A stretch of DNA of 64,000 nt from the NCBI GenBank assembly GCA_017302135.1, contig JAFLDZ010000015.1:17501-81500 (forward strand). Reading direction: 5' to 3'. The notes beneath the pieces are model-generated. The model saw only the letters and a list, made by a program, of their open reading frames with translations, was not told the origin of the DNA and made no database searches. Made by a program: the position numbers and the translations under genes. The stretch is from Lysobacterales bacterium. GTDB lineage: Bacteria; Pseudomonadota; Gammaproteobacteria; Xanthomonadales; Xanthomonadaceae. This document shows positions 52,601 through 61,751 of the stretch, in pieces. Every line of letters starts with the position of its first letter. The stretch's first letter is position 1.

Positions 52601-54109
52601 ATGACCGCTGGCCAGCCGCTGCTCATCACCTTTGGCGTCTATCTGATCGCGATGATCCTCATCGGTCTTTGGGCATGGCGTTCCACCCGCAGTTTCGACG
52701 ACTACATCCTCGGCGGGCGTTCGCTGGGCAGCGTGGTCACTGCGCTGTCGGCCGGTGCCTCGGACATGAGCGGCTGGCTGTTGATGGGTCTGCCGGGCGC
52801 GCTCTACCTCGGCGGCGTGTCCGAGGCCTGGATCGCGCTGGGCCTAGTGGTCGGTGCGTGGTGCAACTGGAAGTTCGTCGCCGGTCCGCTGCGCGTCTAC
52901 ACCGAGCGAACCCGCAATGCGCTGACCTTGCCCGACTATTTCACCCACCGCTTCGAGGACCGCAGCAAAGTGCTGCGCGTGTTTTCGGCGATCGTGATCC
53001 TGGTCTTCTTTGCGGTGTATTGCGCCAGTGGCATCGTCGCCGGTGCGCGCCTGTTCGAGAGCGTGTTTGGCGTGCCCTATGCCGAAGCGCTGTGGTGGGG
53101 CGCGGCGGCGACGATCCTGTACACGCTGATCGGCGGTTTTCTCGCGGTGAGCTGGACCGATACCGTGCAGGCGTCGCTGATGATCTTCGCGCTGGTGCTC
53201 ACGCCGATCATGGTGGTGCTGGGCAGCGGCGGCGTCGATGCCAGTCTCGCCCTGATCGAACAGACCGATCCGGCCAAGCTGGACTGGTTCAAGGGCGGCG
53301 CGCTGGGGTTCGTCGGCATCGTCTCGCTGCTCGCGTGGGGCCTGGGCTATTTCGGGCAGCCGCATATCCTTGCCCGGTTCATGGCTGCCGATTCGCTGAC
53401 CACCATTCCCAAGGCGCGCCGCATCGGCATGACCTGGATGGTGCTGTGCCTGTTCGGCGCGATGGCGGTGGGATTCTTCGGCAATGCCTATTTCGCCGTG
53501 CATCCGGACCAGGTCGGCCCGGTCGCCGAAAACTCCGAACGTGTCTTCATCCAACTCACGACCGTGCTGTTCAACCCATGGGTCGCGGGCGTCCTGCTGT
53601 CGGCGATCCTGGCGGCGATCATGAGCACGCTGTCGTGCCAGTTGCTGGTGTGTTCCAGCGCGCTCACCGAGGATTTCTACAAGGGCTTCATGCGTCCGGA
53701 CGCGAGTCAACGCGAACTGGTGTGGTTCGGCCGCACGATGGTGCTGATGGTGGCGCTGCTGGCGATCTGGATCGCACGCGATCCGGACAGCCGCGTACTC
53801 GGTCTGGTGTCGTATGCCTGGGCCGGTTTCGGCGCCGCGTTCGGACCGGTGGTCTTGTGCTCCTTGTTCTGGCAACGCATGACCCGCAACGGCGCGCTCG
53901 CCGGCATGCTGGTCGGTGCGGCGACCGTGATCCTGTGGAAGGAAATCGCGGTGAAACAGCACGGCAGCGAATTGTACGAAATGGTGCCGGGCGTGATCGC
54001 CGCGTGCATCGCGATCTTCGTGATCAGTCGTCTCGGCAAAGCGCCTTCGGATGAAATCCAGTTCCGACACAAGGGCGTGATGGAGACGCTGAAGGTGCAT
54101 GGATATTGA
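52601..54109 (+). CDS. putP: sodium/proline symporter
   Basis: A 502-residue SSS-family carrier, the same length as E. coli PutP. Sequence markers: RSFDDYILGGRSLGSVVTALSAGASDMSGWLL (sodium and substrate site), TLPDYFTHRFED, GYFGQPHILARFMAADS, and ILAAIMSTLSCQLLVCSSALTEDFYK. Imports proline with Na+. The ATG at 52601 is preceded by GGGAACC. A REP-like dimer follows before miaA. No putA nearby. Confidence 0.94.
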   Translation: MTAGQPLLITFGVYLIAMILIGLWAWRSTRSFDDYILGGRSLGSVVTALSAGASDMSGWLLMGLPGALYLGGVSEAWIALGLVVGAWCNWKFVAGPLRVYTERTRNALTLPDYFTHRFEDRSKVLRVFSAIVILVFFAVYCASGIVAGARLFESVFGVPYAEALWWGAAATILYTLIGGFLAVSWTDTVQASLMIFALVLTPIMVVLGSGGVDASLALIEQTDPAKLDWFKGGALGFVGIVSLLAWGLGYFGQPHILARFMAADSLTTIPKARRIGMTWMVLCLFGAMAVGFFGNAYFAVHPDQVGPVAENSERVFIQLTTVLFNPWVAGVLLSAILAAIMSTLSCQLLVCSSALTEDFYKGFMRPDASQRELVWFGRTMVLMVALLAIWIARDPDSRVLGLVSYAWAGFGAAFGPVVLCSLFWQRMTRNGALAGMLVGAATVILWKEIAVKQHGSELYEMVPGVIAACIAIFVISRLGKAPSDEIQFRHKGVMETLKVHGY

Positions 54110-54115
54110 TGTGCC

Positions 54116-54164
54116 TGTGGGAGGGGCATCAGCCCCGACTGTCGGGCCTGATGCCCCTCCCACA
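54116..54164. repeat. 49-base REP dimer between putP and miaA
   Basis: Perfect 17-base arms TGTGGGAGGGGCATCAG / CTGATGCCCCTCCCACA with CCCGAC/GTCGGG in the middle, making an almost complete hairpin seven bases after putP. It is followed on the plus strand by seven A, so it is not a rightward terminator; its half-sites match the REP family elsewhere in the window. Confidence 0.85.
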
Positions 54165-54181
54165 AAAAAATCCCGCGCCGC

Positions 54182-55156
54182 ATGACTGCCGACACCCGCC
54201 CCCTCGCCATCGCATTGATGGGCCCGACCGCATCGGGCAAGACCGCGCTCGCGCTGGAGTGGGCGCAGCGCTTCGGCGGTGAGATCGTCAGCGTCGATTC
54301 GGCGCTGGTGTATCGCGGATTGGATATCGGCGCGGCCAAACCTTCCGAGGAAGAACGCGCATCGGTGCCGCATCATCTGATCGATGTGCGCGAACCGTGG
54401 CAGCCGTATTCGGCGGCGGATTTCGCCAACGATGCGCGCGTTGCGGTCGATGACATCGTCGCGCGCGGGCGTCTGCCGGTGCTTGCCGGCGGTACAGGCC
54501 TGTATTTCCGCGCGTTGCTGCAGGGCCTGTCGCCGATGCCCGAGGCCGATCCTGCGATGCGCGCGCAACTGGCGGCTGAAGCCGATGATCGCGGCTGGCC
54601 GGCGATGCACGCCGAGCTTGCGGCCGTGGATCCCGCCGCCGCCGCGCGCATCCACGTCAACGATCCGCAGCGGATCCAGCGTGCGCTGGAGGTGTATCGA
54701 CTCAGCGGCCGATCGATCAGCGACTGGCAGCGCGGGACGGTCGGCGTTGCGCAGCGATTCCCGTGCCGCGTGCTGAAAGTCGCGGTGGCGCCGCACGACC
54801 GCGCCGTGCTGCATGCGCGAATCGAGCGGCGCTTCGACGCGATGCTCGCGGCGGGCTTTCTCGACGAAGTCCATGCGCTGCGCGCGTTGCCGCAACTGCG
54901 GACGCATCCGGCGCCGTTGGATCTGCCGGCGCTGCGCACGGTGGGCTATCGCCAGGCCTGGGAACATCTCGACGGCATGCCGTTGAACGGCATGCCGTCC
55001 GCCGGCGGATTCCGCGACCGCGCGATTTTCGCCACCCGCCAGCTTGCCAAGCGCCAGTTGACCTGGCTGCGCAGCGATCCGGGACTGCAGTGGTTCGACC
55101 CCGAGGCCGACCTTATGCGGCTGCAGACGGCATTGCAGGGATTTCTCGGGCGCTGA
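54182..55156 (+). CDS. miaA: tRNA dimethylallyltransferase
   Basis: A 324-residue enzyme adding the dimethylallyl group to A37 of tRNAs that read U-starting codons. MGPTASGKTALALEWAQRF is the P-loop; DSALVYRGLDIGAAKPS carries the catalytic Asp; LAGGTGLYFRALLQGL follows; the C-terminal TRQLAKRQLTWLR is the tRNA-binding segment. Starts the conserved miaA-hfq-hflX-hflK-hflC cluster. Its substrate DMAPP comes from the MEP pathway whose ispD and ispF are in this window. Confidence 0.96.
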   Translation: MTADTRPLAIALMGPTASGKTALALEWAQRFGGEIVSVDSALVYRGLDIGAAKPSEEERASVPHHLIDVREPWQPYSAADFANDARVAVDDIVARGRLPVLAGGTGLYFRALLQGLSPMPEADPAMRAQLAAEADDRGWPAMHAELAAVDPAAAARIHVNDPQRIQRALEVYRLSGRSISDWQRGTVGVAQRFPCRVLKVAVAPHDRAVLHARIERRFDAMLAAGFLDEVHALRALPQLRTHPAPLDLPALRTVGYRQAWEHLDGMPLNGMPSAGGFRDRAIFATRQLAKRQLTWLRSDPGLQWFDPEADLMRLQTALQGFLGR

Positions 55157-55324
55157 TCGGGCTGCGGCGCTTGGACCTTCGGCCCGCTTCCGGTCCGCGC
55201 GCAGTTGTGTAAACATCGAAGGGTCCGGCAGGGGAGTGCCGTGTCGCATTGCGACCGGAACCGCCGGCAAGCAGTCGTCGCCATCGTGCGGCATCCAATA
55301 ACAAGAACCCGAATGGGGAACACC

Positions 55325-55612
55325 ATGTCCAAGGGGCAATCTTTGCAGGATCCTTTTTTGAATGCGCTCCGCCGCGAGCGCGTGCCGGTCTCGATCTATC
55401 TCGTCAACGGCATCAAATTGCAGGGCACGATCGAATCCTTCGACCAGTTCGTCGTCCTGCTGCGCAATACCGTCAGCCAGATGGTCTACAAACACGCGAT
55501 TTCCACCGTGGTGCCGGCGCGCAATGTGCGCGTGGGGCCGGGAGGCGGTTATGTGCATTCGTCCGAGCACGACGACGACAGCGGGCCGGTCGGCAGCGGT
55601 ATCGCGGACTGA
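55325..55612 (+). CDS. hfq: RNA chaperone Hfq
   Basis: A 95-residue Sm-like hexamer subunit that pairs small RNAs with mRNAs. MSKGQSLQDPFLNALRRERV and the Sm1 strand FDQFVVLLRNTVSQMVYKHAISTVVP, including the YKHA signature, are typical. The C-terminal tail (about 25 residues) is short, Gly-rich then acidic (SSEHDDDSGPVG). ATG at 55325; a frame upstream to 55205 is a continuation of the leader. A GC hairpin and a tandem repeat follow. Confidence 0.96.
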   Translation: MSKGQSLQDPFLNALRRERVPVSIYLVNGIKLQGTIESFDQFVVLLRNTVSQMVYKHAISTVVPARNVRVGPGGGYVHSSEHDDDSGPVGSGIAD

Positions 55613-55624
55613 CCACAGCGGCGG

Positions 55625-55642
55625 CGCCCCCGCACGGGGGCG
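55625..55642 (+). terminator. hairpin after hfq
   Basis: CGCCCCC and GGGGGCG arms with a four-base loop, 13 bases after the stop codon, without T-run. Possible weak terminator or 3'-end stabiliser. Confidence 0.45.
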
Positions 55643-55655
55643 TCCGGCTGGCCGG

Positions 55656-55745
55656 GCCTGATTGTTGCGGGCTCGATTGTTGCGGGCTCGATTGTCCTGG
55701 ACTCGATCGTTTGGAGCTTGAACATTTCGGGCTCGATCGTTCAGG
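55656..55745 (+). repeat. tandem 14-16-base repeat between hfq and hflX
   Basis: Six units of the pattern GCTCGATTGTTGCGG: two units share GATTGTTGCGG exactly, the rest are degenerate and 14-16 bases long. It fills most of the hfq-hflX gap and ends about 79 bases before the hflX start. Confidence 0.8.
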
Positions 55746-55823
55746 TCTTTTGCCGCGCAACGCGCGCCCTGACCCTGCGCGGGTCATACTGCACACCCGC
55801 TTCCCCTACGGATATCCCCCGGT

Positions 55824-57194
55824 TTGTTCGAACGATCGCGCAAGGGCGAAATCGCACTGTTGATCCAGACCCATGCCGGCGGCCCGCCGGAACCGGATGT
55901 GCTGGAAGAATTCGCCGATCTCGCGCGCTCCGCAGGCGCCACGGTCGCGGCGATGCTGCACGCCCGCATCGACCGCCCCAACGCCGCGATCCTGATCGGC
56001 AGCGGCAAGCTGGAGGAGATCAAGGCTGCGGCCGACGCCACCGGTGCCGATCTGATCCTGGTCAACCACACCCTGAGCCCGGGGCAGGAGCGCAATCTCG
56101 AAAAAGCCCTCGGTCGACGCGTGGTCGATCGCACCGGCCTGATCCTCGACATCTTCGCCCAGCGCGCGCGCAGTCATGAGGGCAAACTGCAGGTCGAACT
56201 CGCGCAGCTGCGGCACATGGCCACACGCCTGGTGCGCGGCTGGAGCCATCTCGAACGCCAGCGTGGCGGCGCCATCGGTCTGCGCGGGCCCGGCGAGACC
56301 CAGCTCGAAACCGACCGGCGCCTGCTGCAGAAGCGGGTCGAACAATTGCAGAAGCGCCTCGACAAGGTCGAAGTGCAGCACACCCAGATGCGTCGCGCCC
56401 GGGTCCGCAGCGAACTGCCGCGGGTCGCGCTGGTGGGCTACACCAACGCCGGAAAATCGACGCTGTTCAACGCACTGACCGGCGCGGATGCGTATGCCGA
56501 CGACCGTCTGTTCGCGACCCTCGACCCGACCGTGCGCCGGATCGCGCTGCCCGGCGGCGCGGCGATGCTGGCCGACACGGTGGGCTTCGTCCGCGACCTG
56601 CCGCACGACCTCGTTGCCGCGTTCCGCTCCACGCTGTCGGAAGCGCGCGAAGCGGATTTGCTGTTGCATGTCATCGATGCCGCGGATCCGCTGCGTGACG
56701 AACGGATCGCCCAGGTCGAAGCGGTGTTGGAGGAGATCGGCGCGGGCGAGATTCCGCAACTGCTGGTCTACAACAAGATCGACCGGATCGAAGGCGTCGT
56801 GCCGCGTCATGATCTCGCCCTGCAGCCGGTGGACGAGGGCGACAGTGGAGGCGCTGCCGTCGATGGCCACGGTCTGGAAGAGGTCGCCCGCGAACGGGTC
56901 TGGCTGTCGGCGCGCGACGGAAGCGGTCTCGACCTGCTCCGCGCCGCGCTGGTGGCACGTCTGGGCCTGCGGCGGGTCGCAGGCACCGTGCGCCTGCCGG
57001 CGCGATCCGGTCGACTCCGCGCGCGTCTTTACGAGTTGGAAGCGGTGCGCGCCGAAACCCACGACGACGATGGCGGCGGTTGGGTCATCGAGGTCGATCT
57101 GGCCCTGAGCGACGCCGAAAAGCTGGCCGCCGGTCCCGGCGGCGATGCGCTCGAAGGACTGATCCCGCCCGACGAAGACGAGCTTTCCGGGTGA
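55824..57194 (+). CDS. hflX: GTPase HflX (ribosome-associated)
   Basis: A 456-residue Obg-like GTPase that splits stalled ribosomes and lies in the hfl cluster. The N-terminal glycine-rich region is ILIGSGKLEEIKAAAD; ERQRGGAIGLRGPGETQLETDRR is the HflX signature; G1 is GYTNAGKSTLFN, G3 DTVGFV, and G4 NKID. A C-terminal HflX-specific part ends in an acidic tail (PPDEDELSG). The likely start is TTG 55824 (MFERSRKGE), as no ATG fits. Confidence 0.95.
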   Translation: MFERSRKGEIALLIQTHAGGPPEPDVLEEFADLARSAGATVAAMLHARIDRPNAAILIGSGKLEEIKAAADATGADLILVNHTLSPGQERNLEKALGRRVVDRTGLILDIFAQRARSHEGKLQVELAQLRHMATRLVRGWSHLERQRGGAIGLRGPGETQLETDRRLLQKRVEQLQKRLDKVEVQHTQMRRARVRSELPRVALVGYTNAGKSTLFNALTGADAYADDRLFATLDPTVRRIALPGGAAMLADTVGFVRDLPHDLVAAFRSTLSEAREADLLLHVIDAADPLRDERIAQVEAVLEEIGAGEIPQLLVYNKIDRIEGVVPRHDLALQPVDEGDSGGAAVDGHGLEEVARERVWLSARDGSGLDLLRAALVARLGLRRVAGTVRLPARSGRLRARLYELEAVRAETHDDDGGGWVIEVDLALSDAEKLAAGPGGDALEGLIPPDEDELSG

Positions 57195-57271
57195 TATCCA
57201 CTTGAAATCTCCACTTGTAATATCCACCCCACGCCCGCATTCCTGCGGTGCACATTCGCTTTGGAGCAGGC

Positions 57272-58408
57272 ATGGCCTGGAATACTCCCGGTAACAAGAA
57301 CGACGATTCCTCTTCCGGTTCCGGCGGAGGCAATCAACGCTCGCCATGGAAACCCCGCCAGAACGGTCGCGGCGGCGGTGGCGGATTGGACGACATCGTC
57401 GCCCGCCTGCGCGGGATCTTCGACGGTGGCGGCGGCAACCATCCGCTGCGCTGGGCCTTGGCGGCGGTCGGCCTGTGGCTGATTTTCAGCTCTTTCGTGC
57501 TGGTCACCGAGCAGGAGCGCGGCGTGGTGCTGCGCTTCGGCGCGTTCGCGCGGACCATGGACCCGGGCCCCAGTTTCAAACTCCCCTGGCCGATCGAAAG
57601 CGTCTACAAGGTCAACGCCACCGAGATCAAGAACTACAGCGACAGCGTGCCGGTGCTGACCAGCGACGAGAACATCGTCCAGGTCGAGATCAACGTGCAG
57701 TACCGCATCAGCGATCCGCGGCTCGCGCTGTTCGGCACCCGCGACGCCGAGGAAATGCTCAAACAGGCCGCATTGAGCTCCGTGCGCGAGCAGGTCGGCC
57801 GTTCCACGCTCGATACCGTACTCGGCGCGCGCGACGCGCTGGCCGTGGCCGCGCGCGTACGCCTGCAGAAATCGCTGCAGAACTACAAGACCGGCCTGGC
57901 CGTCACCGAACTGAACCTGCCCAACGCGCGTCCGCCGGAAGAAGTGAAACCCGCTTTCGACGACGTGAACAGCGCCCAGCAGGACAAGGATCGTCTGATC
58001 AGCGAAGCCCGCGCCTACGCCGCGAAGGTCGTGCCCGAAGCCCGAGGCGAGGCCTCGCGGACCCGCACCGTCTCCGAAGGCTACAAGACCGCTTCCATCG
58101 CCCGCGCCACCGGTGATGCCACCCGCTTCACCCTGCTGTTGCAGCAATATCGCAACGCGCCGGACGTCACCCGCAAACGCCTGTGGCTGGAAACGGTGCA
58201 GAAAGTGCTAGCCGACAACCGCAAGATCGTCGGCGGCGACAGCCGTCAGCTGCTGTATCTGCCCGTCGCCCCGGGCCGTGGCGCGGCGCCGGTCTCGAAC
58301 GAAGCGCTGCCGCCTGAGCTGATCGCGCCCACCGTGACCGCCACCCCCGAAGAACCCACGACCGCCCGCAAAGCCCGCAGCGCGGGCCGCAATGGAGGCA
58401 GCCGATGA
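57272..58408 (+). CDS. hflK: FtsH-regulating SPFH protein HflK
   Basis: A 378-residue inner-membrane SPFH-domain protein that, with HflC, forms a large cage around FtsH. Gly/Asn/Arg-rich N-terminus (residues 1-60), one transmembrane helix (WALAAVGLWLIFSSFVLV), then the SPFH domain with QERGVVLRFGAF and FKLPWPIESVYKVN. The C-terminal coiled coil includes EVKPAFDDVNSAQQDKDR. GGAG precedes ATG 57272. The stop codon overlaps the hflC start (ATGA). ftsH itself is at 44.8 kb. Confidence 0.95.
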   Translation: MAWNTPGNKNDDSSSGSGGGNQRSPWKPRQNGRGGGGGLDDIVARLRGIFDGGGGNHPLRWALAAVGLWLIFSSFVLVTEQERGVVLRFGAFARTMDPGPSFKLPWPIESVYKVNATEIKNYSDSVPVLTSDENIVQVEINVQYRISDPRLALFGTRDAEEMLKQAALSSVREQVGRSTLDTVLGARDALAVAARVRLQKSLQNYKTGLAVTELNLPNARPPEEVKPAFDDVNSAQQDKDRLISEARAYAAKVVPEARGEASRTRTVSEGYKTASIARATGDATRFTLLLQQYRNAPDVTRKRLWLETVQKVLADNRKIVGGDSRQLLYLPVAPGRGAAPVSNEALPPELIAPTVTATPEEPTTARKARSAGRNGGSR

Positions 58409-59268
58409 GAATTTCCCTCTGGATCCCGCTCGCCGCGATCGCCCTGTTCGCATTGATGGGCTCGATGTTCGTCGTGCGCGAAGGGCATACCGCCATCGTG
58501 CTCAACCTCGGCAAGGTCGTACGCAGCGACCTCGGCCCCGGCCTGCACTTCAAGGTGCCGCTGGTCGAAAGCGCCCGCATCTTCGACGGCCGCTTCCAGG
58601 TGCTGCCGGCCGAACCCGAGCGCTATCTCACCTCCGAGCGCAAGGACGTGAGCGTCGACTTCTTCGCCGTCGGCCAGATTCTCGACGGCCGCGCGTTCTA
58701 TCGCGCCACTGCCGGCGATGAAGGCGCCGCCATCGACCGTCTCGCCCCGATCATCAAGGACGCGCTGCGCAACGAGATCAACGCGCGCACACTGTCAGAG
58801 GTGGTGTCAGGCGAACGCAGCAAGATCGCCAGCGCACAGCTCGTCGCCATCAACAAGGCCGCTGCCACGCTCGGTGTGCGCATCGTCGATCTGCGCATCA
58901 AGCAGATCGATCTGCCCACCGACAGCCAGGTCATCCGCGACGTCTATCGCCGGATGAGCGCGCAGCGTCAGCAGGTCGCCAGCAAACTCCGCGCCGAAGG
59001 CGAGGAACAGGCCAACCAGATCCGCGCCCAGGCCGATCGCGACAGCAACGTCATCCTGGCCGAAGCCGAACGCGACGCGCAGAAGATGCGAGGCGAGGGC
59101 GATGGCGAAGCCGCACGCATCTACGGCAACGCCGCCAACGCCGACCCCAGCTTCTATGCCTTCCAGCGCAGCCTCGAAGCCTACCGCGGCTCGTTCTCGG
59201 ACGGCGATGCGGTGATCGTGCTCGACAAGGACGACCCGTTCCTGCAGTACATGCGCAGCGATCGCTGA
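58405..59268 (+). CDS. hflC: FtsH-regulating SPFH protein HflC
   Basis: A 287-residue partner of HflK. An N-terminal transmembrane helix (LWIPLAAIALFALMGSMFVV), the SPFH signature EGHTAIVLNLGKV, then FKVPLVESARIFDGRFQVL, a coiled coil, and the QADRDSNVILAEAERDAQKMRGEGDGEAARIYG-like C-terminal helix (read in two parts). Coupled to hflK by overlap; DUF2065 gene follows as in E. coli. Confidence 0.95.
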   Translation: MRISLWIPLAAIALFALMGSMFVVREGHTAIVLNLGKVVRSDLGPGLHFKVPLVESARIFDGRFQVLPAEPERYLTSERKDVSVDFFAVGQILDGRAFYRATAGDEGAAIDRLAPIIKDALRNEINARTLSEVVSGERSKIASAQLVAINKAAATLGVRIVDLRIKQIDLPTDSQVIRDVYRRMSAQRQQVASKLRAEGEEQANQIRAQADRDSNVILAEAERDAQKMRGEGDGEAARIYGNAANADPSFYAFQRSLEAYRGSFSDGDAVIVLDKDDPFLQYMRSDR

Positions 59269-59284
59269 TCGCTGCGGGCCACAC

Positions 59285-59470
59285 ATGAAAGACCTCTGGG
59301 CCGCACTCGCGCTCGTCGCGGTGCTGGAAGGATTGCTGTTGTTCGCTTTTCCCAGCCTCTGGAAGCGGACCGCCGAGCAACTGCTGGCGATGCCCGCGAG
59401 ACAGCTGCGGCTGATGGGTGGGCTCATCCTCGCCGTCGGTCTGGTCGCGTTGACCCTCGTTCGCCGCTAG
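59285..59470 (+). CDS. DUF2065 small membrane protein (YjeT-like)
   Basis: A 61-residue protein with two hydrophobic segments (AALALVAVLEGLLLFAFP and LMGGLILAVGLVALTLV) joined by a basic-aromatic loop (SLWKRTAEQL). DUF2065 (YjeT in E. coli) follows hflC in many gammaproteobacteria. Function unknown. It starts 16 bases after hflC and is probably in the same transcript. Confidence 0.88.
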   Translation: MKDLWAALALVAVLEGLLLFAFPSLWKRTAEQLLAMPARQLRLMGGLILAVGLVALTLVRR

Positions 59471-59747
59471 CACGATCGACTCCGCGGTGGCACAGGCCGT
59501 GTCGCCAAGTCGTCAGTACGGTTTCATCCCGATCCGCTTTTTTGCGACAGCGACTCCGGAAACGCTGCTTCCGACATGCGATTTTTGCCCGCTTTCTTCC
59601 TTGTTTCCATGGGAATGAAGCGCACAATCGACCGGTGACACGCCAAGGCAGGCATCCCGGTTCAGGTCCTTTCCGTGTCGCATCGTCGTCGGCGATGAAG
59701 GTTCATGTCGCCGATGATCCTTTCGTATGGTCAAGGAGTGATCCGAC

Positions 59748-61499
59748 ATGAAAGATTCGATCAACCTGCGTTCTCGCGGCCGCACGCTGCGCCGTACATC
59801 GCTCGCCCTCGCGCTCGCGCTGCTTGCACCGAGCGTTCCGTCCCTCGCGGCCGATTGTCTCGCCTACAATCCTGCCAACAAGGCCAACAAGCTTTATCTG
59901 TTGTATCCGACCACGTCGATGACGTATCCCTCGTTCGGCTTCTCAGCCGCATCGGCCACCAATCCAGCCGCGCCGTTCAGCGCCGCCAGTCTGCCCAGTT
60001 ATACAGGCACCACCACCGCCCTTCGCGACGCGGTGACGCATGTCGTCGAACTCGACTACTGCGAATTCAATGTCCAAGTGATTCCGACGTCTTCACTGCC
60101 GCCGACGACGTTTCCCCGTCGCAGTACCGTGGCGGTGACCACTGCTTCCGATGTGCCGGACGGTTATCTGTTCGGGCTGGCGCAGGCCGTCGATACGGGC
60201 GACGCCACCGCCGTCGACTACTCGTATGTTTGGGGCGGTACTTATCAGGCGTGGACCGGTGGACCGGGAGGTGCGTTGAACGGCGCAAACTCGACGCTCG
60301 ACCGCTGGGCCAACTCCATCGGCGGAACCGTCGCGCACGAAGCCGGACACAATTACGGTCTGGCCCACAACACCACGCTCGCGCCGGGCGAAGACATTTA
60401 TCAGCACCACATCATGCCCGCAGGCGGCAGCCTGACCGCCGAGAACCGCGCCGGCTATCGGCGTCACTTCAGCGACGGCGAATTCTCGACACTTGCGGCC
60501 AACCTGGGGCTCTCGCTGCAGACCATGTGGAATTGGGACATGGTCAATCCCAACGCGGCGGCAGCGCACAGTCTCGACATGACCGTGCTGTATCCCTCGG
60601 CCACGCCTCCGGTGCTGGCCTGGTCGTTCAACGGCTGCAGCAGCCCGTGGATCAACCCGACCGTCATCGGTCCCACAGGACCTTCGCAGGTATTCCAGGG
60701 TGGTACTTACTATCCATACACATTGCGCTGGAGTACACCCAACCCCGGCAGTTGCGTCGGCACGCCCGGCCAAGCCCCCGGTGGGGTGCTGTTCCACATC
60801 GGCGCAACGTTCACTACGGTGAACTTCAGCCTGAGCACACTCAATCCGATCGTGATCAAGGATGTCATCCTGAAAAACGTCTCCAACGTCGCGATGGCGC
60901 TGAACCCGAGGCTGCATGCCTTCGATGCCGGCACTCTCGATACCGCAGGCGGGCGTCTCAATCTTGGCGTGTTCAATCTGGCCGCTGTGCCGTTGCAGTT
61001 GAACAACCTGCAGGCCCGCGAATTGCCGCGTGTGGTCGCGCTCGATCAGATGGTCCGCGACGGGCGCATCGCCGATTTCACCGGCATGCCATTCGATCCC
61101 TGGCCCAACACAACACGCACACTGGTCGACAGGGCCACCATCGAACCGGGTAAAGCGCTGAGCCTGCAGATCGCCCGCCTGGACCAGCCCCGCCATGTGT
61201 ACGAGGTGATCACAGCGGAAGATTGCCTGAAAGCGCTGAGCGACCGCATCAGCGGTGGAGCGGATACCGCCGATTGCTTCCCGGGCACGAATATCGATCT
61301 GTTTCCGTCCACCACACTGTATTTCACCGGAGACACTGTCGATCCCAACGCCACGTATTGGAACCCCGAGCTGAGGAAGTATGTGCGCGGTCCCCTGGCC
61401 AGCCGTACCTACTACCAGTTGTCGGGCCGACGCTTGGACGTCGACAAGAACGGCATCGACGATTACATCGACGGCCAGCGCAAAGCGGTCAAACCCTGA
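59748..61499 (+). CDS. secreted zinc metalloprotease-like protein (HExxHxxGxxH)
   Basis: A 583-residue exported protein with signal peptide ending SLAA (about residue 36). HEAGHNYGLAH at about 198-208 is the full metzincin zinc motif, with a Met-turn candidate in HHIMPAGGS about 14 residues further on. The C-terminal DVDKNGIDDYIDG resembles a calcium loop of EF-hand or dockerin type. Mature region has few cysteines. Family beyond clan MA(M) not recognised. The start at 59748 has GGAG. It interrupts the usual hflC-DUF2065-purA order, implying insertion; a terminator follows at 61615. Confidence 0.8.
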   Translation: MKDSINLRSRGRTLRRTSLALALALLAPSVPSLAADCLAYNPANKANKLYLLYPTTSMTYPSFGFSAASATNPAAPFSAASLPSYTGTTTALRDAVTHVVELDYCEFNVQVIPTSSLPPTTFPRRSTVAVTTASDVPDGYLFGLAQAVDTGDATAVDYSYVWGGTYQAWTGGPGGALNGANSTLDRWANSIGGTVAHEAGHNYGLAHNTTLAPGEDIYQHHIMPAGGSLTAENRAGYRRHFSDGEFSTLAANLGLSLQTMWNWDMVNPNAAAAHSLDMTVLYPSATPPVLAWSFNGCSSPWINPTVIGPTGPSQVFQGGTYYPYTLRWSTPNPGSCVGTPGQAPGGVLFHIGATFTTVNFSLSTLNPIVIKDVILKNVSNVAMALNPRLHAFDAGTLDTAGGRLNLGVFNLAAVPLQLNNLQARELPRVVALDQMVRDGRIADFTGMPFDPWPNTTRTLVDRATIEPGKALSLQIARLDQPRHVYEVITAEDCLKALSDRISGGADTADCFPGTNIDLFPSTTLYFTGDTVDPNATYWNPELRKYVRGPLASRTYYQLSGRRLDVDKNGIDDYIDGQRKAVKP

Positions 61500-61614
61500 T
61501 CGCCACGCGATTGGGCGGGCCGTTGATCGGCCCGCCCGATTCGCGCAGATCGACCGATATGGGAAGAAATCCGGATCAAGGGTGGTCCCCAGCCCCAAAA
61601 CCCGGATAATGCAC

Positions 61615-61650
61615 AAAAGCCGGATGGGGCATCTGCCCCTCCGGCTTTTT
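61615..61650 (+). terminator. terminator after the metalloprotease gene
   Basis: AAAAGCCGGA, inner palindrome GGGGCATCTGCCCC, TCCGGCTTTTT: a long nested stem with T-run. Well placed to end the metalloprotease transcript ahead of purA. Confidence 0.9.
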
Positions 61651-61672
61651 CCGTGTTCAGAGAATGTCCGAA

Positions 61673-61714
61673 ATGGGTCAGTCAGTCGTGGTGTTGGGCG
61701 CGCAATGGGGGTGA
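61673..61714 (+). CDS. 13-residue minicistron identical to the PurA N-terminus
   Basis: ATG through TGA encodes MGQSVVVLGAQWG, the same as the first 13 residues of PurA. It is part of a 39-base direct repeat with 61821-61859 (37 identities). No strong ribosome-binding site precedes it (AGAATGTCCGAA). It is either a duplication scar or a leader peptide; the hairpin that begins straight after its stop leaves the second possibility open. Confidence 0.4.
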   Translation: MGQSVVVLGAQWG

Positions 61715-61751
61715 GAACAAGCGCTTGCGTGCCATTGGCACGCGCTTGTTC
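61715..61751 (+). promoter_or_regulatory. hairpin directly after the PurA-mimic frame
   Basis: GAACAAGCGC and GCGCTTGTTC outer arms with GTGCCA/TGGCAC inside, 16 pairs with a four-base bulge. No T-run follows, so it is not a standard intrinsic terminator. Confidence 0.6.

Noticed and set aside
55249..55863. Cys-Gly-Leu-Asp repeats in a frame crossing hfq and the minisatellite
   Set aside because: The repetition is a translation of the 15-base DNA repeat in a frame that conflicts with hfq; no start signal or signal peptide supports it.
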